Shown piece by piece: positions 30,977 through 40,072 of a DNA stretch of 64,000 bases. The DNA lies in the NCBI GenBank assembly GCA_038532735.1, contig JBCBAC010000008.1, positions 1-64,000 of the forward strand. Reading direction: 5' to 3'. The DNA comes from JAHTBL01 sp038532735. Its GTDB lineage: Bacteria; Pseudomonadota; Alphaproteobacteria; Rhodobacterales; Rhodobacteraceae. Position numbers and translations under genes: made by a program. The notes beneath the pieces were generated by a model that worked only from the letters and a program-made list of their open reading frames with translations, was not told the origin of the DNA and ran no database searches. How positions within the stretch are numbered: position 1 is the first letter of the stretch; the number at the start of each line of letters is the position of its first letter.

Positions 30977-33766
30977 ATGAGTGTTTACACCAGCTACCTA
31001 GACGAGATCGAAACCCGCAAATCCGAAGGTCTGAACCCCAAGCCCATCGACGATGGCGCGCTGGTGGAAGAGCTGATCACCCAAATCAAGACCGCCTCGG
31101 GCGAGGCGCGCAGCACGGCGCTGAACTTCTTCATCTACAACACCCTGCCCGGCACCACGAGTGCGGCGGGCGTCAAGGCGGAATTCCTCAAGCAGATCAT
31201 CCTCGGTGCGGAGACTGTTGACGAAATCACCCCCTCCTTCGCCTTCGAGCTGCTGTCGCACATGAAAGGCGGCCCCTCCGTCCGCGTGCTGCTCGATCTG
31301 GCTTTGGGTGACGATGCGGCCATTGCTACCGACGCCGCTGAGGTCCTGAAAACCCAAGTGTTCCTTTACGAGGCCGACACCGATCGTCTGAAAGAGGCCT
31401 TTGATGCAGGCAACCCTGTCGCCAAGGACATCCTCGAAAGCTATGCCGAGGCGGAGTTCTTCACCAAGCTGCCAGAGCTGGACGAAGAGGTGAAAGTCGT
31501 CACCTATATCGCCGCCGAAGGCGACATTTCCACCGACTTGCTGTCGCCCGGCAACCAGGCCCATTCGCGCTCGGATCGCGAGTTGCACGGTAAATGCCTG
31601 ATCTCTGAAAAGGCGCAGCAGGAGATCGAAGCGCTCAAGCTGCAGCACCCCGACAAGCGCGTCATGCTCATTGCCGAGAAAGGCACGATGGGCGTCGGCT
31701 CCTCGCGCATGTCCGGCGTGAACAACGTCGCCCTCTGGACCGGCAAACAGGCCAGCCCCTACGTGCCCTTCGTCAACATCGCCCCCGTCGTGGCCGGCAC
31801 CAACGGCATCTCGCCCATCTTCCTGACCACGGTTGGCGTGACCGGTGGCATCGGGGTCGATCTGAAGAACTGGGTCAAGAAGCTGGATGAGGACGGCAAC
31901 CCGATCCTCAACAATGACGGCAACCCAATCCTTGAGCAGAAGTATTCGGTCGAGACCGGGACGGTTCTGAAACTGAACACGAAGACCAAGAAGCTCTACA
32001 GCGACGACGGGGAAGAGCTGGTCGACGCTGCCTCCTCCTTCACGCCGCAGAAGATGGAGTTCATGAAGGCTGGCGGTTCCTACGCCATCGTCTTCGGCAA
32101 GAAGCTGCAGACATTTGCCTCTGAAACGCTGGGCGTGCCGATCAAGCCGGTCTTCGCGCTCTCAAAGGAAATCTCTCACGAAGGCCAAGGGCTTACCGCT
32201 GTTGAGAAGATCTTCAACCGCAACGCAGTCGGCACCACGCCCGGCAAGACGCTACACGCAGGCTCTGACGTGCGCGTCACCGTCAACGTGGTCGGCAGCC
32301 AGGACACGACCGGCCTGATGACCAGCCAAGAGCTTGAGGCAATGGCCGCGACGGTCATCTCGCCGAAGGTGGATGCAGCCTATCAGTCGGGCTGTCACAC
32401 CGCGTCGGTCTGGGACCTGAAGGCAGAGGCGAACATCCCCCGCCTGATGAAGTTCATGAACAATTTCGGCCTGATCACCGCGCGCGATCCGCAAGGCGAC
32501 TACCACGCGATGACCGACGTGATCCACAAGGTGCTCAACGACATCACGGTCGATGACTGGGACATCATCATCGGCGGCGACAGCCACACGCGGATGTCCA
32601 AAGGTGTCGCCTTCGGCGCAGACTCGGGCACCGTCGCACTGGCTCTGGCCACCGGTGAAGCCACCATGCCGATCCCTGAATCGGTCAAAGTGACCTTCAC
32701 CGGCAGCATGGCCGATCACATGGATTTCCGCGACGTGGTCCACGCCACCCAAGCGCAGATGCTCAAGCAGTTTGGCGACAACGTCTTCCAGGGCCGCGTG
32801 ATCGAAGTGCATATCGGCACGCTGCTGGCGGATCAGGCCTTCACATTCACCGACTGGACTGCCGAAATGAAGGCAAAAGCCTCGGTCTGCATCTCCGAAG
32901 ATCAGACGCTGATTTCCTCGCTTGAAATCGCCAAAGAGCGCATCCAGATTATGATCGACAAAGGCATGGACAATGCCAATGGCGTGCTTCAGGGCCTGAT
33001 CGACAAAGCTGACAAACGCATTGCCGAGATCAATTCGGGCGAGAAGCCCGCGCTGACACCGGATGCGGACGCCAAGTATTTCGCCGAAGTTGTCGTCGAT
33101 TTGGACGCCATCGTTGAGCCGATGATCGCGGACCCCGACGTGCACAACGCCGACGTCTCCAAGCGCTACACGCACGACACGATCCGCCCCATTTCCTACT
33201 ACGCGGCAGAGAAGAAGGTCGATCTGGGCTTCGTCGGCTCCTGCATGGTCCATAAGGGCGACATCAAGATCGTGGCGCAGATGCTCCGCAATCTAGAAGC
33301 CGCCACCGGCAAGGTCGAGTTCAAGGCCCCGCTGGTCGTCGCCGCCCCTACCTACAACATCGTCGACGAGTTGAAGGAGGAAGGCGATTGGGACGTGCTT
33401 CAGAAATACTCGGGCTTCGAGTTTGATGATTTCAACCTCAAGACCAAGGCCCGGACAGAGTATGAGAACATCCTCTATCTGGAACGCCCCGGCTGTAACC
33501 TGTGCATGGGCAACCAAGAGAAAGCCGAAAAGGGCGACACGGTTCTGGCCACCTCGACCCGCCTCTTCCAGGGCCGTGTGGTTGCCGATTCCGAGACGAA
33601 GAAGGGCGAGTCGCTTCTAGCCTCGACCCCCGTGGTCGTGCTGTCGGCGATCCTTGGCCGCACGCCGACCCTGTCGGAATACAAAACCGCGGTGGAAGGC
33701 ATTGATCTGACGAAGTTCGCACCTCCGTTGCAGGTGCCCAGCACCACGCAATCTGCACACTTCTAA
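30977..33766 (+). CDS. acnB: Aconitate hydratase B (also 2-methylisocitrate dehydratase)
   Basis: A 929-residue AcnB, which interconverts citrate and isocitrate in the TCA cycle. It has the AcnB domain order: helical HEAT-like N-terminal domain (about residues 1-165), swivel domain (about 170-380, with GTMGVGSSRMSGVNN), then the catalytic domains. Iron-sulfur ligands are in QSGCHTAS and PGCNLCMGNQ. GGDSHTRMSKGVAFGADSG is an active-site loop. MSVYTSYLDEI is the usual start. It is longer than E. coli AcnB (865), with an insertion near residue 300 bearing a duplicated NDGNPIL-like phrase. A strong terminator follows. Confidence 0.96.
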   Translation: MSVYTSYLDEIETRKSEGLNPKPIDDGALVEELITQIKTASGEARSTALNFFIYNTLPGTTSAAGVKAEFLKQIILGAETVDEITPSFAFELLSHMKGGPSVRVLLDLALGDDAAIATDAAEVLKTQVFLYEADTDRLKEAFDAGNPVAKDILESYAEAEFFTKLPELDEEVKVVTYIAAEGDISTDLLSPGNQAHSRSDRELHGKCLISEKAQQEIEALKLQHPDKRVMLIAEKGTMGVGSSRMSGVNNVALWTGKQASPYVPFVNIAPVVAGTNGISPIFLTTVGVTGGIGVDLKNWVKKLDEDGNPILNNDGNPILEQKYSVETGTVLKLNTKTKKLYSDDGEELVDAASSFTPQKMEFMKAGGSYAIVFGKKLQTFASETLGVPIKPVFALSKEISHEGQGLTAVEKIFNRNAVGTTPGKTLHAGSDVRVTVNVVGSQDTTGLMTSQELEAMAATVISPKVDAAYQSGCHTASVWDLKAEANIPRLMKFMNNFGLITARDPQGDYHAMTDVIHKVLNDITVDDWDIIIGGDSHTRMSKGVAFGADSGTVALALATGEATMPIPESVKVTFTGSMADHMDFRDVVHATQAQMLKQFGDNVFQGRVIEVHIGTLLADQAFTFTDWTAEMKAKASVCISEDQTLISSLEIAKERIQIMIDKGMDNANGVLQGLIDKADKRIAEINSGEKPALTPDADAKYFAEVVVDLDAIVEPMIADPDVHNADVSKRYTHDTIRPISYYAAEKKVDLGFVGSCMVHKGDIKIVAQMLRNLEAATGKVEFKAPLVVAAPTYNIVDELKEEGDWDVLQKYSGFEFDDFNLKTKARTEYENILYLERPGCNLCMGNQEKAEKGDTVLATSTRLFQGRVVADSETKKGESLLASTPVVVLSAILGRTPTLSEYKTAVEGIDLTKFAPPLQVPSTTQSAHF

Positions 33767-33785
33767 GCCTCTGTAAATAAAGCAG

Positions 33786-33823
33786 AAAGCCGCGTCAGCC
33801 TTTCCGGGTTGGCGCGGCTTTTT
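33786..33823 (+). terminator. Rho-independent terminator of acnB
   Basis: AAAGCCGCG pairs with CGCGGCTTT, extended by CAGCC/GGTTG inside, and is followed by a run of T, starting 19 bases after the acnB stop. It separates acnB from the thiamine riboswitch. Confidence 0.9.
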
Positions 33824-33866
33824 CATGTCCTGATTGACAATCCCGGCATGCCGGGTAGCTTCACTC

Positions 33867-33950
33867 TCACAACAGGGGCATCCGGCATCTGCCGGGTTGA
33901 GACGTACCCTCTGAACCTGAACCGGCTCATACCGGCGGAGGAAGTTGTGA
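33867..33950 (+). promoter_or_regulatory. TPP riboswitch (THI element)
   Basis: The conserved thiamine pyrophosphate aptamer is evident. P1 arms are TCACAAC (33867-33873) and GTTGTGA (33944-33950). The core includes GGGGCATCC, GGGTTGAGACG and ACCCTCTGAACCTGA, then ACCGG...CCGG closing stems and GGAGGAAG. It ends about 60 bases before thiM. TPP binding should reduce expression of thiMED-tenA, probably by hiding the ribosome site, since no clear terminator follows. Confidence 0.95.
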
Positions 33951-34011
33951 CAGGCAAGCCCTGAGAGGCGTGTCTTTTCCGGCTCTCATCCGCCTAAAGG
34001 AAGGGATGCCA

Positions 34012-34800
34012 ATGGACCACCCGTCACACGCCTTGAATGCCATGCGCAGCGCTGCTCCCCTCGTGCAGAACATCACGAATTACGTGGCGATGAACGTCAT
34101 GGCCAATGTGATGCTGGCCGCCGGAGCCTCCCCCGCGATGGCCCATGCGCGCGGGGAAGCGGCGGAGTTTGCCAGCTTCGCCTCTGCCCTTTCTATCAAT
34201 ATCGGAACGCTGGATACCGAATGGATCGATTGCATGGTGCTGGCCGCCGAGGCCGCATCTGCCAAAGGCACGCCTTGGGTTCTGGACCCAGTCGCTGTCG
34301 GCGCAACCGCTTTGCGGCAAGAGGCCGGCGCCACGCTTTTAGCGCTCAAACCCACGATCATCCGTGGCAACGCATCAGAGATTATGGCGCTGTCCGGCAT
34401 GGCCTCCCAAGGGCGCGGCGCGGACGCCGCCGATCCAGTGAGTACCGCCAAGGAGGCCGCGCGCGATCTTGCCAAACGCTCTGGCGCGGTCGTCGCTGTC
34501 ACGGGGGAGGTCGATTTCGTCACCGATGGCACACAGGCCGCACGCATCGCCAATGGCCACGCCATGATGCCGCTGATCACCGCGCTCGGCTGTTCCCTCA
34601 CTGGCATCGTCGCTGCCTTTGCCGCTATGACTCCGCCCTTCGAGGCAACCATTGCCGCCCTCGCCTATTACGGCGCTGCGGGCGAAATTGCCGGCCAGAC
34701 CGCGCAAGGTCCCGGCAGTTTTCAGGTGGCTTTCCTCGACGCGCTCCACAGCATGACCGGGGACCAACTCGACGCCTCCGCACGGATCACCTCCGCATGA
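34012..34800 (+). CDS. thiM: Hydroxyethylthiazole kinase
   Basis: A 262-residue ThiM, which phosphorylates the thiazole moiety during thiamine salvage. VQNITNYVAMNVMANVMLA near the N-terminus, WVLDPVAVGAT near residue 92, and the C-terminal ALGCSLTGIVAAFAA with the anion-hole region are family marks (ThiM normally has ALGCSL with the reactive Cys). AAGGAAGGG is correctly spaced for the ATG at 34012, better than for ATG 34006. It is the first gene behind the TPP riboswitch and overlaps thiE by four bases. Confidence 0.95.
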   Translation: MDHPSHALNAMRSAAPLVQNITNYVAMNVMANVMLAAGASPAMAHARGEAAEFASFASALSINIGTLDTEWIDCMVLAAEAASAKGTPWVLDPVAVGATALRQEAGATLLALKPTIIRGNASEIMALSGMASQGRGADAADPVSTAKEAARDLAKRSGAVVAVTGEVDFVTDGTQAARIANGHAMMPLITALGCSLTGIVAAFAAMTPPFEATIAALAYYGAAGEIAGQTAQGPGSFQVAFLDALHSMTGDQLDASARITSA

Positions 34801-35411
34801 TCCCGCCCCTCTGCTTCATCACCGACGCAGACGCCCCCCTGCCTATCCCCGAGCAGGCTGAACGGGCCGCACGCGGCGGCGCGCAATGGGTCCAGTTGCG
34901 CCACAAGACGCTCGATGATGCCGGGTTCGCCGACCTCGCCCGCGCGCTCTGCACCCGGCTTGATCCGCTGGGCGCGCAGTTGATCCTGAACGACCGGGTC
35001 GAGGTCGCTCGTGCCCTGGGTAGTTTCGGTCTGCATGTGGGTCAATCCGATGGCGACCCAGCCGCGATCCGCGCCCGTATTGGCCCGGACGCCGTTCTGG
35101 GCCTCTCCATCGAGGAGGACGCCCATCTGGCCACCCTGCCCGCTCACGGTGTCACCTATCTCGGCGTCGGCCCCGTCCGTGCCACCGCCTCCAAAGTCGA
35201 TCACGCAAAGCCGCTGGGGTTCGACGGTCTCGCTCGGATCGCCGCCGCAAGCCCTCTGCCCTGCATGGCCATCGGCGGCCTGACCGCTGCCGACACGCCC
35301 AAGATCAAAACCGCTGGCTGCGACAGCATCGCCGTCGTCTCCGCTATTTCCCGCGCCGCGGACCTGCAAGCCGCCGCCCAATCCTTCACAGATCACTGGA
35401 GCACCCCATGA
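34797..35411 (+). CDS. thiE: Thiamine-phosphate synthase
   Basis: A 204-residue ThiE, joining hydroxymethylpyrimidine diphosphate to thiazole phosphate. The TIM-barrel marks are WVQLRHKTLDD (diphosphate-binding Arg and Lys), LILNDRVEVA (Mg-binding Asp), GLHVGQSD and YLGVGPVRATASK, ending with CMAIGGLT. The ATG overlaps the thiM stop (ATGA). Length is normal. Confidence 0.95.
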   Translation: MIPPLCFITDADAPLPIPEQAERAARGGAQWVQLRHKTLDDAGFADLARALCTRLDPLGAQLILNDRVEVARALGSFGLHVGQSDGDPAAIRARIGPDAVLGLSIEEDAHLATLPAHGVTYLGVGPVRATASKVDHAKPLGFDGLARIAAASPLPCMAIGGLTAADTPKIKTAGCDSIAVVSAISRAADLQAAAQSFTDHWSTP

Positions 35412-36208
35412 TCCCCAACATCCTTTCCATCGCAGGCTCTGACCCCTCGGGCGGTGCTGGCATCCAGGCCGATATCAAAGCGATCAGCGCGAACGGTGGC
35501 TACGCCATGGCCGCCATCACCGGCCTCACCGCGCAGAACACCACCGGCGTGCAAGGCGTCGCGATGGTCGCGGCCGACATGATCGCCCAGCAAATCGCTT
35601 CCCTCCGCACGGATATCGACATCCACGCAGTCAAGATCGGCATGCTCGGCGACGCAACAACGATTGAGACCGTCGCCCAATCGCTCGACGGTCTGACCGC
35701 CCCCATCGTCCTTGATCCGGTGATGGTCGCGAAAGGCGGCGACCGCCTGCTCGCCGCCGAGGCCGTGGACGCACTGCGCACGCATCTTCTGCCAATGGCG
35801 AGCCTTATTACGCCCAACCTGCCCGAAGCCGCCGACCTGCTGGAGCAGCCCGAGGCAACGACGCTCAGTCAAATGCACGACCAAGCGCAGGCGCTGCTCA
35901 AGCTAAACTGCAAGGCAGTGTTCCTCAAAGGCGGCCACCTGCAGGACGCCGACGCGACAGACTTGCTTGTCACGCCGGACAGCACCACCGAACTGCCCGC
36001 CAAGCGCACGCTGACCCGCAACACACACGGCACCGGCTGCACGCTGTCTTCCGCGCTCGCCACGCAGATGGGCCACGGCCACCCCCTGCCCGAAGCGGCA
36101 CAGCGCACCAAAGCCTATATCACCGCTGCCATCGCCGCCGCCGACACGCTGAGCGTCGGGCACGGCCATGGCCCCGTGCACCATTTCCACGCCCTAAAGG
36201 ACGCCTAA
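35408..36208 (+). CDS. thiD: Hydroxymethylpyrimidine (phosphate) kinase
   Basis: A 266-residue ThiD, which phosphorylates hydroxymethylpyrimidine twice. SIAGSDPSGGAGIQADIKA is the N-terminal substrate motif, VLDPVMVAKGGDRLL the middle one, and RNTHGTGCTLSSALA carries the catalytic cysteine and the anion hole near residue 213. It starts in overlap with thiE (ATGA) and is followed by tenA after two bases. Confidence 0.96.
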   Translation: MIPNILSIAGSDPSGGAGIQADIKAISANGGYAMAAITGLTAQNTTGVQGVAMVAADMIAQQIASLRTDIDIHAVKIGMLGDATTIETVAQSLDGLTAPIVLDPVMVAKGGDRLLAAEAVDALRTHLLPMASLITPNLPEAADLLEQPEATTLSQMHDQAQALLKLNCKAVFLKGGHLQDADATDLLVTPDSTTELPAKRTLTRNTHGTGCTLSSALATQMGHGHPLPEAAQRTKAYITAAIAAADTLSVGHGHGPVHHFHALKDA

Positions 36209-36210
36209 GA

Positions 36211-36879
36211 ATGAGCTTCACCGACACCCTCTGGGCTGACACCGCCGATCTGCAAGACACGATCCGCACTATGCCCTTCAACACCGAACTGGCCGCGGGC
36301 ACCCTGCCCGCCGACACGTTCCGCGGCTACATCATTCAGGACGCGCATTACCTCGAAGGGTTCGCCCGTGCGCTTGCCCTCGCCGCCTCCCGCGCGCCGG
36401 ACCCTGAAACCATCGCCCGCCTTGCCGGATCAGCCAACGGCGCCATCGCGGTGGAGAAGCAGCTCCACGAGGAATACATGGCGCTTTACGGCGTCACCGA
36501 GGCTGATTTCACCAGCACGCCGCCGTCGCGGGCCTGCGATCACTACACCAGCTTCCTGATCCGCTCTGCTGCCGTGGACCCGTTCCCGGTCGCCGTGGTC
36601 AGCCTGCTGCCCTGCTTCTGGATCTACCAACGCGTCGGCACGCAGATCCACAAAAACGCCGCGCCCGATCACCCCTATCGCGCCTGGATCGACACATATG
36701 CGAGCGAGGCGTTCGAAGCCTCCGTCCAAGGTATGCTCGACCTCACCAACCGCTTGGCCGAGACCGCCGATACAAACACCAAACAAGCCATGAGCGCCGC
36801 GTTTGAGAAATCCAGCTGGCACGAGTGGATGTTCTGGCACAGCGCTTATCACCGCGAAGGCTGGATACGGGCGGAGTAA
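36211..36879 (+). CDS. tenA: TenA-family aminopyrimidine hydrolase/thiaminase II
   Basis: A 222-residue TenA-like protein, helical, that salvages pyrimidines from degraded thiamine by hydrolysing aminomethylpyrimidine. FRGYIIQDAHYLEGFARAL contains the substrate-binding Asp and Tyr, and LLPCFWIYQRVG the region near the active site. However, the classical TenA catalytic cysteine (in a CxxxY motif) is not obvious. CDHYTSFL (Cys near residue 110) and PCFW are candidates, so it may belong to the TenA_E class. Co-operonic with thiMED under the riboswitch. Confidence 0.9.
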   Translation: MSFTDTLWADTADLQDTIRTMPFNTELAAGTLPADTFRGYIIQDAHYLEGFARALALAASRAPDPETIARLAGSANGAIAVEKQLHEEYMALYGVTEADFTSTPPSRACDHYTSFLIRSAAVDPFPVAVVSLLPCFWIYQRVGTQIHKNAAPDHPYRAWIDTYASEAFEASVQGMLDLTNRLAETADTNTKQAMSAAFEKSSWHEWMFWHSAYHREGWIRAE

Positions 36880-36961
36880 TGGCACGATTGAGGGCGCGCC
36901 AGACCTCGACCTGCACCGAAATTCCCGCCATGCTCACCAGCGCACCGGAAAGGGAAAGCGC

Positions 36962-37363
36962 ATGGTCGGTGAAACAAATTTGGACGTGTTGATCAGGTCA
37001 CTCTCCGCAGACCTTGTGGAGGGCCTTTATGTCTTCGTGACCTTAGCACCCGACGCAGTTCCGCCAAACCTTGCCCCCCGCATGATGTTTGAAGAGCGCG
37101 AAGGGACGACGCTGATCTTGCTAAAATCAGAGGCAGAGGCGCATGACCTGCCCTTCGAATTCCCCTGCAGGATGATCACGCTGAATATCCACTCCTCCCT
37201 CGAAGCAGTGGGCTTTATGGCGCGCATCACAACCGCGCTCGCAAAACACGACATGGGGGTGAACCCGGTCTCCGGTTTCTATCACGACCATCTTTTCGTG
37301 CCAGATGGACGCGAACAGGACGCGTTAGCAGTACTCACAGACCTTGCAGCCGAAAAGGCATAA
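36962..37363 (+). CDS. ACT-domain protein
   Basis: A 133-residue protein resembling the paired ACT-like proteins that are stand-alone ligand-binding regulators. DLVEGLYVFVTL opens the first unit, and ITLNIHSSLEAVGFMARITTALAKHDMGVNPV is the second, a typical ACT strand-helix pattern. GGAAAGGGA precedes ATG 36962, so I discard the longer frame running back into tenA. It lies 82 bases after tenA on the same strand and may be read with it. The ligand is unknown. Confidence 0.82.
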   Translation: MVGETNLDVLIRSLSADLVEGLYVFVTLAPDAVPPNLAPRMMFEEREGTTLILLKSEAEAHDLPFEFPCRMITLNIHSSLEAVGFMARITTALAKHDMGVNPVSGFYHDHLFVPDGREQDALAVLTDLAAEKA

Positions 37364-37451
37364 CGCCAATCTGGCTTGATCGTAAGACACGATTATCCAA
37401 GCAGAGCATCCACTCAGTCTCTCAGTCGGCACGTGACCGCGTGCGATACAC

Positions 37452-38081
37452 CTACGCAAAGAAGATATCGCCCACTTTCCTGGTCAAGTCGGCCTCACTA
37501 TGCGCCCCATCAATACAGATCGCCCGCAAACCAAGCTGCGCCGTTTCTGACCCGAGGCGTTCGGTAAATATCTCATCACGTTTCAACAGGTTGTCCAATG
37601 CGCGTTTTGGATCACTTGTACGACGCGGGATAGCCATTTTTGACCCGCGCGCCTCAAGAGCATGACGACGAAAGGCGGCAGTCGGCAACAGCCAGACTGC
37701 GGTATGCGAAGCACTCAGAAGCGGCGCAACACAGCGCGGCAGAAGTCGGAAGCCTTCGACGATGATAGGCCGATCTGAAGGCATCCTGAGAAGATCGTCG
37801 ACAATCAAATGGAAAGCCTCGCCATTAAACCAAGGAAAAGTCTTCAGCATGACCTCGGGCGCGCGGTCGACCCATCGCTCATCCATGCTCATCTTCACAA
37901 ACGCCGCCAATTGAGGGCAATCGGTCGATGAGCACCTTTTCGCGTGGTCCGACATCGACGCGTCTGTCTCATAGACAGCCACATCATATGCCTTCGCCAA
38001 CCGCCGAGCGACAGTTGATTTTCCTGCACCGCTTCCACCACCAAGCCAGCGGACATGAGCGAGATCATCACAGAGAGACAT
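37452..38081 (-). CDS. P-loop kinase-like protein
   Basis: A 209-residue P-loop NTPase: Walker A GGGSGAGKST near residues 14-23 followed by VARRLAKAYDVAVYETD, and IIVEGFRLLP as the likely Walker B. RRHALEARGSK and RRTSDPKRALDNLLKRDEIF look like a mobile lid. The layout is that of a small-molecule or nucleoside kinase, but no substrate can be named. The start is uncertain: ATG 38081 lacks a clear ribosome site, and ATG 38147 or 38333 would add 22 or 84 residues. I see no partner genes. Confidence 0.7.
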   Translation of the reverse strand: MSLCDDLAHVRWLGGGSGAGKSTVARRLAKAYDVAVYETDASMSDHAKRCSSTDCPQLAAFVKMSMDERWVDRAPEVMLKTFPWFNGEAFHLIVDDLLRMPSDRPIIVEGFRLLPRCVAPLLSASHTAVWLLPTAAFRRHALEARGSKMAIPRRTSDPKRALDNLLKRDEIFTERLGSETAQLGLRAICIDGAHSEADLTRKVGDIFFA

Positions 38082-38588
38082 TGGCGATTGATGCGCGTCC
38101 CAGATATGACAATCAAGTCCAGCACGGCCGATATTGCACCTTGCCATTAAAGAAATTGGGTTGGCGTTTTGGGGGTAAACTCTCGGACGTATCAAGAAGT
38201 AACGATTATGGGCTTTGACAATTTCTGCACGTCTTGTCCCAAGCCCTATCACACCAAATCTCTGATTACGGCTTGCACTGACAGAGCGTCGTTCCGCTGA
38301 TAGATACGCCTCTGGCTGACCACTCCAAACCAAGTCGGCCCCCGACCATTCGGCCTGACCTCCAGCAGATCACAAGAGATGTGATCCGACATAGGGGATG
38401 CGCTCAGCCAGATTTTCATTCAATCAACGCATCCAGCCCTCGAAAAACATCAGTTCTGTTCTTTTACGGCCAATAGGCTACCCTCTATGTACGCGAGTGC
38501 GGGAGGCGCTCGTGTGTTGTTTGCTGTTCGACCTTTTACGGATCGAACACTCGCCAGCCTTGAGGTTGGCACGGGAGGAGACTGAAAG
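38082..38588. other. Gap between the kinase-like gene and the tctC promoter region
   Basis: About 500 bases, possibly including an extended N-terminus of the divergent kinase-like gene (open to 38333). Nearer tctC, GTTCGA (38526-38531) and TCGAAC (38543-38548) form a dyad around 11 bases that could bind a dimeric regulator of the transporter. No two-component tctDE genes are present. Confidence 0.4.
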
Positions 38589-39545
38589 ATGACATTTAAG
38601 ATGCTAACCGGCCTCGTTGCCGGTGTTTTGCTTGCGGTTCCGGCACTGGCAGATGAGAACTTTCCAGAGCGGCCCATCAATTTGATTGCACCGTTTAACG
38701 CAGGGGGCGGCACCGATCTATTGCTGCGTGGGTTTGCACCGCATTTTGCAGAAGCCATCAGTGGGGACGCGTTTGTGTCCAATATGGCCGGGGGGTCTGG
38801 CACGGTGGCAGCTTCGGCGCTGCAGGGGCAGCGCCCAGATGGCTATCAGCTGGGCTATTTCTCGATCACGGTGTCGACGATCCAGCCGCAGATCAAGAAT
38901 GTGCCCTACAATGTCGACAGCTGGACGCCGATCTGTTCCGTAGCGGCCTCGCCCACCTTGCTCTTCACCAATGCAGATAGCGAGTTCAACACGGCAGAAG
39001 ACATCGTGACCGCCGTCAAAGCCTCGCCCGGCACCTATGTCTATGGCTCTTCGGGCCCAGGCGCGATGACCCATCTGACGACGGTCGCGGCATTTGCCGG
39101 TTTGGGGATTCTCGATGATCTGAAGCACCTGCCGTTCCAAGGCTCTGGTCCTGCGATCAAAGAGCTGACAGCGGGCACGATCCAGTTCTTCGGCGACACC
39201 GAGATCCTGATGGATCGGGGGGACTTCAAACCGATCATGACGTTCAATGCAGAGCGGTTGGAGAACTACCCAGACGTCCCAACCGCGACAGAGGTTGGCA
39301 TCGAGCCGCCACTGAATGAGCTTTACCTCTGGGGTGGACTGTTCGCACCTGCGGGGCTTGAGCCTGCGGTGACGGCCAAGCTCGAAGCGGCCTGCGAAGC
39401 TGCGGTGAACTCCGACGGTTTTCAGGAGTTTGCGGCCAATTCCGGCACCGTCATCAATCATCGCGGTGCGGCCGAATTTGAGGCGTTCTTCCGCCAGCAA
39501 TATGAGGCCAATGGTGCGCTGATCGAAGCGGCTGGCCTCAACTAA
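38589..39545 (+). CDS. tctC: Tripartite tricarboxylate transporter substrate-binding protein (TctC family)
   Basis: A 318-residue periplasmic Bug/TctC protein with a signal peptide (cleavage after VPALA, residue 21). PERPINLIAPFNAGGGTDLLLR is the family's N-terminal motif, and YVYGSSGPGAMTHLTTVAAF the carboxylate-binding region. GGGAGGAG supports the start. Substrates of this family include citrate and other carboxylates; which one is not readable here. A hairpin follows, then tctB and tctA. Confidence 0.93.
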   Translation: MTFKMLTGLVAGVLLAVPALADENFPERPINLIAPFNAGGGTDLLLRGFAPHFAEAISGDAFVSNMAGGSGTVAASALQGQRPDGYQLGYFSITVSTIQPQIKNVPYNVDSWTPICSVAASPTLLFTNADSEFNTAEDIVTAVKASPGTYVYGSSGPGAMTHLTTVAAFAGLGILDDLKHLPFQGSGPAIKELTAGTIQFFGDTEILMDRGDFKPIMTFNAERLENYPDVPTATEVGIEPPLNELYLWGGLFAPAGLEPAVTAKLEAACEAAVNSDGFQEFAANSGTVINHRGAAEFEAFFRQQYEANGALIEAAGLN

Positions 39546-39555
39546 GTGCGGCCCG

Positions 39556-39583
39556 AGGGGCCAGTTCAACCAAGCTGGCCCCT
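39556..39583 (+). terminator. Intercistronic hairpin after tctC
   Basis: AGGGGCCAG and CTGGCCCCT pair perfectly over nine bases around a ten-base loop, followed by TAGCTTT. It probably lets the binding protein be made in excess over the membrane subunits, as the hairpin at 19931 does in the siderophore unit. Confidence 0.65.
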
Positions 39584-39604
39584 TAGCTTTGGATAGGACG
39601 ACGG

Positions 39605-40063
39605 ATGCAACGCATACTCAACGAGCGCGTCGCGGTGCTGCTGGGCTTGCTGCTGACGGCGGCAGCACTTTATGCCTCGACCTTCAGCCTGAGCTTCAGT
39701 TCCGCCGGAAGCGGGCAGTCGCCTGTGTTCTTTCCGCGTATCATCTTGTCGCTCTGGATGGGGTTGGCGCTGATCGCGCTTGTGCAATGCCTCAGAACGT
39801 CTGAGCCCAACGCTCCGGTCGCCAGATGGTGGCGGGTCTGGGTCCTGCTGATCGCCGCCGTGATCTACACCAACGTCATCGGGCGGGAGGGGTTCTTCCT
39901 CCCCTCGATGGTTTTTGCAATGATCAGCCTGCCAATCTTTGGCATCCGCAATCCGCTGGTGGTCATTGCCTATGCGGTCGCGGTGCCGGGGGCTTTGGTG
40001 CTGCTCTTCAATCACGGGCTGTCGATGCCGCTGCCCGTCTCTCGTTTCACACACCTGTTTTAG
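39605..40063 (+). CDS. tctB: Tripartite tricarboxylate transporter small membrane subunit (TctB family)
   Basis: A 152-residue membrane protein with four predicted helices (for example VAVLLGLLLTAAALYA, IILSLWMGLALIALVQ and WRVWVLLIAAVIYT), as in TctB. It forms the poorly conserved small subunit beside TctA. The gene starts 60 bases after tctC and ends 10 bases before tctA. Confidence 0.9.
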   Translation: MQRILNERVAVLLGLLLTAAALYASTFSLSFSSAGSGQSPVFFPRIILSLWMGLALIALVQCLRTSEPNAPVARWWRVWVLLIAAVIYTNVIGREGFFLPSMVFAMISLPIFGIRNPLVVIAYAVAVPGALVLLFNHGLSMPLPVSRFTHLF

Positions 40064-40072
40064 AACGCTGCC

